A stretch of DNA of 64,000 nt from Dictyobacter vulcani (GTDB taxonomy: Bacteria > Chloroflexota > Ktedonobacteria > Ktedonobacterales > Ktedonobacteraceae), in the NCBI RefSeq assembly GCF_008974265.1, contig NZ_BKZW01000001.1, positions 1,364,001 to 1,428,000 of the forward strand, in the 5' to 3' direction. Below are positions 58,394 through 64,000 of this stretch, one piece after another (the stretch's first letter is position 1; each line of letters begins with the position of its first letter). The position numbers and the translations under genes are program-made. Under the pieces are notes generated by a model. The model made no database searches, had not been told where the DNA came from, and was given only the letters and a program-made list of their open reading frames with translations.

Positions 58394-60379
58394 TCATCCC
58401 CAGAGATCACCTTGCACAATTTCGGAAGATGCTGCAGTGCGTTTTTTAGCTGGTGAACGGCGCTCGCGCACTACTTTGCGCGGCTCCTGTTCTACCTCAG
58501 CCGGCTCTACAAGCTCAGGCGGAGCAATAAGCTCACCGGATGGAGAGAGTAGCTCAACCGTCACCTCAAAAATCGAGGCACGCTGGACAGAGATACGTGA
58601 CCATTGTCCTACCAGTGTTTCCAGCGTCGCATCCTCGCAGGTCTGCAATGCTGGATCCAGGCGACGCAATTCATGCAGTGCTTCTGACCAGACAGTCCTG
58701 CCACCTGCTTTTTGTTCTAACCAGTGTTGGAAATGTTGCTGAATCTGTTCTAACCAACGCACATGATACATACCCAGTCCAGCCACAAAAGTAATATCGC
58801 TTGTTCCATGTGCACAGACACGTGTCGCTGCCTGCTGTAACTCGGAGCGTCGATAGCAATTAAGCAAGGCATAACACTGACTTTCTGGTACAAAACCCAG
58901 TTCCTGGACCTGCTGGTGGATTTCTGGTAAAGCTAAATGCGCTAGCCGTTCAGCAAAATCATCATACTGTTGCTGCAATACTTGCAATACATCCATCACT
59001 GATAGCTGGCTTTGATAATAGACCACAGGAAAATCTGCCACAATACTGCTAAAAGCCTCTTTAGCCTCCAGTGGAATGGCCAGGACCAGATCTTTCCGAC
59101 CACGTAAGTAGTGTAATTTCTGCACCTTCCGTTCGCGATAAGCCGGCGTCCAGAAACCCAGAATCTCAAAGTAGATACGGCGCTTGCCCCGACTGAGTGC
59201 AAAATCCGGTAGAAAGATGCCTTTGTCTAACAAAAGTGGTTCCTGCTCACGCTCCAGCTGCCAGCCATCCACGCCGTGGTTTCTAGCCAGTGAGAAAAAC
59301 GCTTCGGAGAAATGCTGTTCAATACTACTGTCAAACAACAATGACGGATCAACCGCGGCCAAACCTTGCTGCGGCTCACTAACGGCAGGCAACAGTTGCA
59401 ACACTCTGGCATCCATCGCGAAAGTATAAGCACGTTGTAAGAAATGGATCCGGGCCTCGGCCTCAACAATACCACTGGCCAACTGAGGCTTCTTCCGGGT
59501 TGTGTTCTGGCCATAGCCCAGTAAAAACCGGCACAGGCGAGCCAGCCGTAAACCATATTGTTGGGGAGCACCAGTCACTTCCTGGGGGCCATAAAGGGTT
59601 AAATTCAACAGGGGTGACATGGTCTGACCAGATAGTGATGATTCGGGTGCCTGCTCATATTCCAAATCATAATAGACGCCCAGACGACGGGCCAGAAAGC
59701 ACAGACGTTTAATCACTGCCCCGATACCCGCAACAGGAGTCAAAGGGGATGTCTGGGCGCTCTCAGCGCGACTGAAAGCCATATAATCAATCACAAAGTG
59801 GACACTTGAGGCATTAAAGAGAGCGGCCTCAAAGGCCCATTGATTATACAGCGTAGCAATATCCTGGGCCGTGGGAGGACTGGCCGCCTCGCGCGTCAGT
59901 AAAGCCTCACCCTCGCTATCCAGCACCAGCAAGTAGTCCAGATCCTGGGCGGAAACCGCATAACGGCTGGCAAATTCCGCTAATATCTGATCCCGTTGTT
60001 GGGCACGCAAAAAACCATGGTGTAGTTCATTGACATAGCTATAGAGAGCCAGGCGCAATTGGGTCGAAGAGGCAAGTTGTAGCAGTTCCTCGTTGCCGCC
60101 CAGTTCGGAAACAACGGTATTCCATTCGCGCTGCCGCCAGTTATACCAATGGCTTAAAGTGGCCAGCAGACAATTGGCCATCCGATACTCACCAACATAT
60201 GCCCGCGCCTCATCCATAGCAAACGCTCGTTGTGGTTGGCCAAGCAGTCGCTCATGATAAGCAATCAAGCGACTGATCTCATCATGGAGCTCACCAGCCC
60301 GCAAAAAATGAAGCGTGACGCCCAGACTTCCCCCACGCCGTTGCACTGATTTTTTGACATCTTGTAAACTAAAACGCAC
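58394..60379 (-). CDS. DUF790 family protein (Bax1-like nuclease)
   Basis: 661 residues. The N-terminus (MRFSLQDVKKSVQRRGG, LHFLRAGELHDEISRLIAYHERLLG) and middle match DUF790, whose archaeal member Bax1 is a nuclease that works with the XPB helicase. A PD-(D/E)XK core is visible at GIFLPDFALSRGKRRIYFEI (about residues 389-408; Asp and Glu), followed by LGFWTPAYRERK with the Lys region. The start is GTG 60379, behind GGGAGGAG. No XPB-like helicase is adjacent here, although such pairing is common. Long for the family; the extra length is in the C-terminal third. Confidence 0.85.
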   Translation of the reverse strand: MRFSLQDVKKSVQRRGGSLGVTLHFLRAGELHDEISRLIAYHERLLGQPQRAFAMDEARAYVGEYRMANCLLATLSHWYNWRQREWNTVVSELGGNEELLQLASSTQLRLALYSYVNELHHGFLRAQQRDQILAEFASRYAVSAQDLDYLLVLDSEGEALLTREAASPPTAQDIATLYNQWAFEAALFNASSVHFVIDYMAFSRAESAQTSPLTPVAGIGAVIKRLCFLARRLGVYYDLEYEQAPESSLSGQTMSPLLNLTLYGPQEVTGAPQQYGLRLARLCRFLLGYGQNTTRKKPQLASGIVEAEARIHFLQRAYTFAMDARVLQLLPAVSEPQQGLAAVDPSLLFDSSIEQHFSEAFFSLARNHGVDGWQLEREQEPLLLDKGIFLPDFALSRGKRRIYFEILGFWTPAYRERKVQKLHYLRGRKDLVLAIPLEAKEAFSSIVADFPVVYYQSQLSVMDVLQVLQQQYDDFAERLAHLALPEIHQQVQELGFVPESQCYALLNCYRRSELQQAATRVCAHGTSDITFVAGLGMYHVRWLEQIQQHFQHWLEQKAGGRTVWSEALHELRRLDPALQTCEDATLETLVGQWSRISVQRASIFEVTVELLSPSGELIAPPELVEPAEVEQEPRKVVRERRSPAKKRTAASSEIVQGDLWG

Positions 60380-60756
60380 CCGCTACTCCTCCCGATGTGT
60401 TGGTACAATACCCCTCTGGCATTGCTTGTATGCTCTCAGCAGAATAACCCGCTGCAAAACACTGTATGTATTATAGCGAGAATTTCACGCAATGGTGAAC
60501 CAACAAAAAAAATGCGGACGCTCACTGCGTCACTCTCCTACCCTCTACCGATCGCCTTAAGCAAGTAGTATAGTATTATCTGGACCATTGGAAAACACAG
60601 ATCTTTCCACGTCTTATTTTTTTGCAGCAGGGATCAAGCGGTGTACGTAGGATAGATATCCTAAACAATTGAGTGTCTGCTTTAACTCTGTTATGGTAGC
60701 AATGGGATAGTACAGACTTTGCCGATAAGAAAGTTGTCGGTGAACAGGAGGAGGCC

Positions 60757-63357
60757 ATGAGCACATCTCCGCGCCGCATTGGACAGTATGAGCTCTTACA
60801 ACAAATTGGAAGTGGACATGTAGGGGAGGTTTGGAAAGCGCGTGATTTAGCCCAACGTCGTGACGTTGCCATCAAACTATTACATAGCGATTTACAAGCA
60901 GACCCGAGTTTCTTGAATCGCCTGACCACTGGCGCCAGGACCCTGACTACCCTGCGTCATGAGAATCTGGTCAGTGTCTATGATGCTGCTGTCTCGCGTC
61001 CCGGTGAGGCGCGTGAGACTACCGCATACATTGTTATGGACTACATTGAAGGATATACACTTCGCGATTATTTAAAAGCGACCGCCCAGCGAGGTATCTT
61101 TCCATCAACCACAGATATTGTCTATCTTTTCTCATGCCTGGGAGCAGCGGTCGATTATCTCCACCGGCAAGGGATCGCCCATGGCGATATCAAACCAACC
61201 AATATTTTGCTTAACAAGCAGCAGCGAACGCGTTTTGCCGCTGGCGAGCCGCTGCTCACCGATGTAGGTCTGACCCAGATTGCAGGCAATGATAGTTACC
61301 TTGGTGCCCCACATTATTTATCACCTGAACAGGCTCAAGGTCAGCCCGCAAAACAAGAAAGCGATATTTACGCCCTCGGAATTATTCTCTATGAGCTGTG
61401 TACTGGCGCGGTTCCTTTCCGTGGAGACAATTCTTTCGCCGTCATCTCACAGCACATCAATACGTTGCCAACCCCGCCCATGTTATTAAATGCCAATATT
61501 CCCACGAATCTGGCGCAAGTCATTCTACGGGCACTGTCTAAGGATCCTGAGTCCCGCTTCGCCGAGGGGATCCAGCTGGCTTATGCGATTGCCGAAGCTT
61601 GTTCCGTACCAGCAACCCATCCGGCAATTCAACATATTGCTACCCGCATACAACAATTTCCGACCTCATCCAGCCCGAACCAGAACAATATGCAGTCCAT
61701 TCTGGGCGTCTCTCAACCGCTGACATCCGCGTCACCTGTTTTTATGCGTCCATTAGGGGATATTACTAGCCGCCAACAATCACAGACAGGACAGGAACAG
61801 CCGGCCTCGCTCAATGCCAATCCCGATGTCTCAGCCTCGATGGTCTTTCCAAACTCGGGTCCATTAACTGCAGTAAACCCGGGTCAATCCTCGCGACCAG
61901 CACAGACCTCATCTGGCGGTTTCAGGCAGCCCAATCCGGGCTCATTACCGTCTTTGGACAGTACCTCGGGTCCGCTTTCTAATCCGACAGGAAAACATTT
62001 CCACTTACGGCAAACATCGCTTACCCAGATACCAGTTGTGGATCCCAACAAACTTGACCAGCCCGGCTCGATTCCAACTACTCCCGATCACGCCAACTCA
62101 TTTACATCTGGACCAGATCTGGTAAGTCCCTATCAATCCCAATCTGAAATGGGTGGAGCATATCCACAGCAGTTTGAGCAAGCAGTACCACAGACACCAC
62201 CGCTCTCATCAGCTCAGATGCCGTTGCCAGTACCCGCCAGACAACCCGTCTATAAAAACAAATATGTGATGGCCATTGCAGCCATCCTGGTGATAGCCGT
62301 GATAGCTGCCAGCATCGGCATCTCTAATGTGCTCAGGTCGGGTAGCAACGGCGGACAGACAGCCACGAACATCACTAATGCAACCACTCCCCTGCCAAAA
62401 CCGCAGGGACCTGGTACCGCCTTTTTCCAGGACGATGCCCTGAATCATAATGACCAGCTACGCATCACAATGCAGGATATTCCGGCTCCAGCCAATGGAA
62501 AAGTCTATTATGCCTGGTTACAAACAGACACCCAGAAGATCTTACCGCTGGGTGCACTGGATTTACAGAATAAACAGATAGACTTTATGTATGCGGGGGA
62601 TCAAAACCATGGCAACTTGATTGCCCATACCAATGGCATTCAAGTGACCATGGAAACCGCTGGTAGCCAGCCAGCGATTCCCAGCAAAGAGCTTGTTTAC
62701 CAGGGCACATTTAACAAAACAACGTTACCTGAAATCAAAAATATTCTTTACACCACACCTGGCCTTCCAAATAGTTCTGTGGTGGTAAATATGTTTGAGA
62801 CTATCAAGTCGTTGAATGATAAGGCATCCAGTATTGTAGACTCGCTGAATCAGACCAAGGATTATGGCCTGGCCAGGCGCCAGGGAACGCGTATCATCGA
62901 GATGATCGATGGTTCTAAATACGCCAGCACAAGTGGCGATCTGCCCAACAATCTACCCAGTCAGATCAATATCCCCGTTGGCTTGCTTTCATCCCCTGGT
63001 CATACGGGCTATATAGATATTCTGGATAAACATCTGGATGCACTGAATGGAGCAGCAGGCAACGACACAAATCTTCAGCAGCGTATCCAGAACGCCAAAA
63101 ACGGTCTGACCGATCTGCGTGAGTGGCTGCAAACAATGCGTGAAAACGATGTCCAGTTATTAAAAGCCACTAATCTGTCCGACCCTAAGAATCATAGTGC
63201 AGCCCTGCAATTAAAACAGCTGGCCGCCGATGCCTATACCGGACGTATCATTCCACCAGATACCACAGCCAAACCTACACGTGGCTCGGCTGGTGCGCTC
63301 CAGACCTATATCGAAACTCAATATATGGCTGCGCTTGATTTAACGGCGGTGAAATAA
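60757..63357 (+). CDS. Serine/threonine protein kinase with extracellular domain
   Basis: 866 residues. The N-terminal Hanks-type kinase domain (about 6-270) has the glycine loop IGSGHVGEVWKARD, VAIKLLH with catalytic Lys, GIAHGDIKPTNILL (HxD loop), TDVGLTQIAG replacing DFG, and DIYALGIILYELCTGAVPF. It therefore appears active. A long Pro/Ser/Gln-rich linker (about 275-500) leads to a membrane helix (about 505-527). The outer domain (about 560-866) is beta-rich at first (GTAFFQDDALNHNDQLRI) and helical later; no PASTA repeats. The ATG at 60757 has GGAGGAGG upstream. Substrate unknown. Confidence 0.9.
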   Translation: MSTSPRRIGQYELLQQIGSGHVGEVWKARDLAQRRDVAIKLLHSDLQADPSFLNRLTTGARTLTTLRHENLVSVYDAAVSRPGEARETTAYIVMDYIEGYTLRDYLKATAQRGIFPSTTDIVYLFSCLGAAVDYLHRQGIAHGDIKPTNILLNKQQRTRFAAGEPLLTDVGLTQIAGNDSYLGAPHYLSPEQAQGQPAKQESDIYALGIILYELCTGAVPFRGDNSFAVISQHINTLPTPPMLLNANIPTNLAQVILRALSKDPESRFAEGIQLAYAIAEACSVPATHPAIQHIATRIQQFPTSSSPNQNNMQSILGVSQPLTSASPVFMRPLGDITSRQQSQTGQEQPASLNANPDVSASMVFPNSGPLTAVNPGQSSRPAQTSSGGFRQPNPGSLPSLDSTSGPLSNPTGKHFHLRQTSLTQIPVVDPNKLDQPGSIPTTPDHANSFTSGPDLVSPYQSQSEMGGAYPQQFEQAVPQTPPLSSAQMPLPVPARQPVYKNKYVMAIAAILVIAVIAASIGISNVLRSGSNGGQTATNITNATTPLPKPQGPGTAFFQDDALNHNDQLRITMQDIPAPANGKVYYAWLQTDTQKILPLGALDLQNKQIDFMYAGDQNHGNLIAHTNGIQVTMETAGSQPAIPSKELVYQGTFNKTTLPEIKNILYTTPGLPNSSVVVNMFETIKSLNDKASSIVDSLNQTKDYGLARRQGTRIIEMIDGSKYASTSGDLPNNLPSQINIPVGLLSSPGHTGYIDILDKHLDALNGAAGNDTNLQQRIQNAKNGLTDLREWLQTMRENDVQLLKATNLSDPKNHSAALQLKQLAADAYTGRIIPPDTTAKPTRGSAGALQTYIETQYMAALDLTAVK

Positions 63358-63369
63358 CAACCATTCAGC

Positions 63370-63425
63370 CATAAACAAAAGCACGGCTTGCAGAAATACT
63401 TCTACAAGCCGTGCTTTTGTTTATG
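63370..63425. terminator. Bidirectional intrinsic terminator
   Basis: Inverted repeat of about 21 bp (arms at 63370-63390 and 63405-63425, core AAAAGCACGGCTTG) between the kinase gene and the convergent partial gene. Confidence 0.88.
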
Positions 63426-63429
63426 GGGT

Positions 63430-64000
63430 TTATGAATGGGAAACGACATTATCGACTGGAGGTGTCAATGGCACATTGGAGATCCCACCAACACCAAATT
63501 CGGCTGCGACCGCCAGATGATCGCTGGCATGGTCGCCTGGTAGGCCATCTTCCCCGTTAATCACCACATGGCACGTAGACAAGCGCTCAGCCATGATCGG
63601 ATCAGCAAAGACATAATCAATTCGTCCGGCCGGAGCTGCAGCTGGACAGGTGAAGCCCAGTTCGAGAGGATGGACGTGGCGGAAACAATCGATATACTGG
63701 CCCGCTAACAGTCGAATGCAGCCGCGCGGTGCATAAAAATATGCCGCCAGATCAAAAAGCTTACAAAGCACATCACTCTTCGCAACCAGGCGCAAAACAG
63801 GAATCAACATACGTAATTTAGGGGGCACCACCGAGTTAATATGGGGATGGCCATCATTGAGGGTGATATTCTTGCGCCGTGCATCCAGCCGTACCACGTA
63901 ACGCAATAACGAACTGGCGGTAAAAGCATCCTTCGGAGCCAGGGAATTGAAATCCCCCATCAGCATATGTGGCTTGCCTTCAGCACGCAATGGGGCCATG
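63430..64000 (-). CDS. Endonuclease/exonuclease/phosphatase family protein (partial, 5' end outside)
   Basis: The last 190 or so residues of a metal-dependent phosphodiesterase-fold protein; the gene enters the window from beyond position 64000. Visible motifs are HMLMGDFNSLAPKDAF (Asn and Asp of the catalytic core), AGRIDYVFADPIMAERL, and the C-terminal SDHLAVAAEF (Asp-His). The ATG at 63999 is more likely internal. Families with these motifs include DNase I, sphingomyelinase and inositol phosphatases; the substrate cannot be told. Convergent with the kinase gene across a terminator. Confidence 0.85.
   Translation of the reverse strand, partial: MAPLRAEGKPHMLMGDFNSLAPKDAFTASSLLRYVVRLDARRKNITLNDGHPHINSVVPPKLRMLIPVLRLVAKSDVLCKLFDLAAYFYAPRGCIRLLAGQYIDCFRHVHPLELGFTCPAAAPAGRIDYVFADPIMAERLSTCHVVINGEDGLPGDHASDHLAVAAEFGVGGISNVPLTPPVDNVVSHS

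Overview
The window looks like chromosomal DNA of a Ktedonobacteria-type Chloroflexota (inference). The basis is the mix of zinc-ribbon or protein-kinase-fold proteins with proline/threonine-rich linkers, several membrane-anchored CHAP proteins, a sedolisin, WD40/HEAT proteins, a nuoJKLMN block, and gene regulation by SAM-I and T-box leaders. I see no rRNA, tRNA, CRISPR array, integrase or transposase, so this is mostly ordinary chromosome.

Layout. 1-6 kb: apt, mscL, rlmB, a secreted TIG-like protein, and a DprE1/DprE2-like epimerase pair. 6-12.3 kb: the end of a complex I operon, read nuoJ-K-L-M-N on the minus strand. 12.7-20 kb: a zinc-ribbon pseudokinase, a Ca2+/H+ antiporter, a membrane protein, an aldo/keto reductase and a TPR protein. 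20.9-27.8 kb: yvcK, a GYD protein, a GGCT-like membrane protein, a MocR-type regulator, an eIF2B-family protein and a cysteine-motif protein. 27.8-31.6 kb: three paralogous membrane-anchored CHAP proteins. 32-33.4 kb: a secreted sedolisin.

33.6-39.4 kb is a methionine operon, metX-metY-lysC-asd on the minus strand. Its ~550-nt leader carries a SAM-I riboswitch with a terminator, followed by a T-box with its own terminator and a probable Met (AUG) specifier. This tandem arrangement is the most interesting item in the window. 39.5-45.6 kb: a Uma2 protein, an ECF sigma factor overlapping a HEAT/TM/WD40 protein, an aldo/keto reductase and a thiolase. 45.7-53.5 kb: an acyltransferase, a PLDc_N protein, a GAF histidine kinase, an M23 peptidase with a golvesin-like domain, a TolB-like propeller and a FemAB transferase. 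53.7-64 kb: two TrkA proteins, an AI-2E transporter, two small membrane proteins, a DUF790/Bax1-like nuclease, a Ser/Thr kinase and a partial endonuclease/phosphatase.

Seven genes change reading frame inside otherwise well conserved protein sequence. Four of the eight junctions are runs of five G where six would restore the frame. This looks more like homopolymer under-calling than gene decay, so I annotate these as single genes with a frameshift as read.
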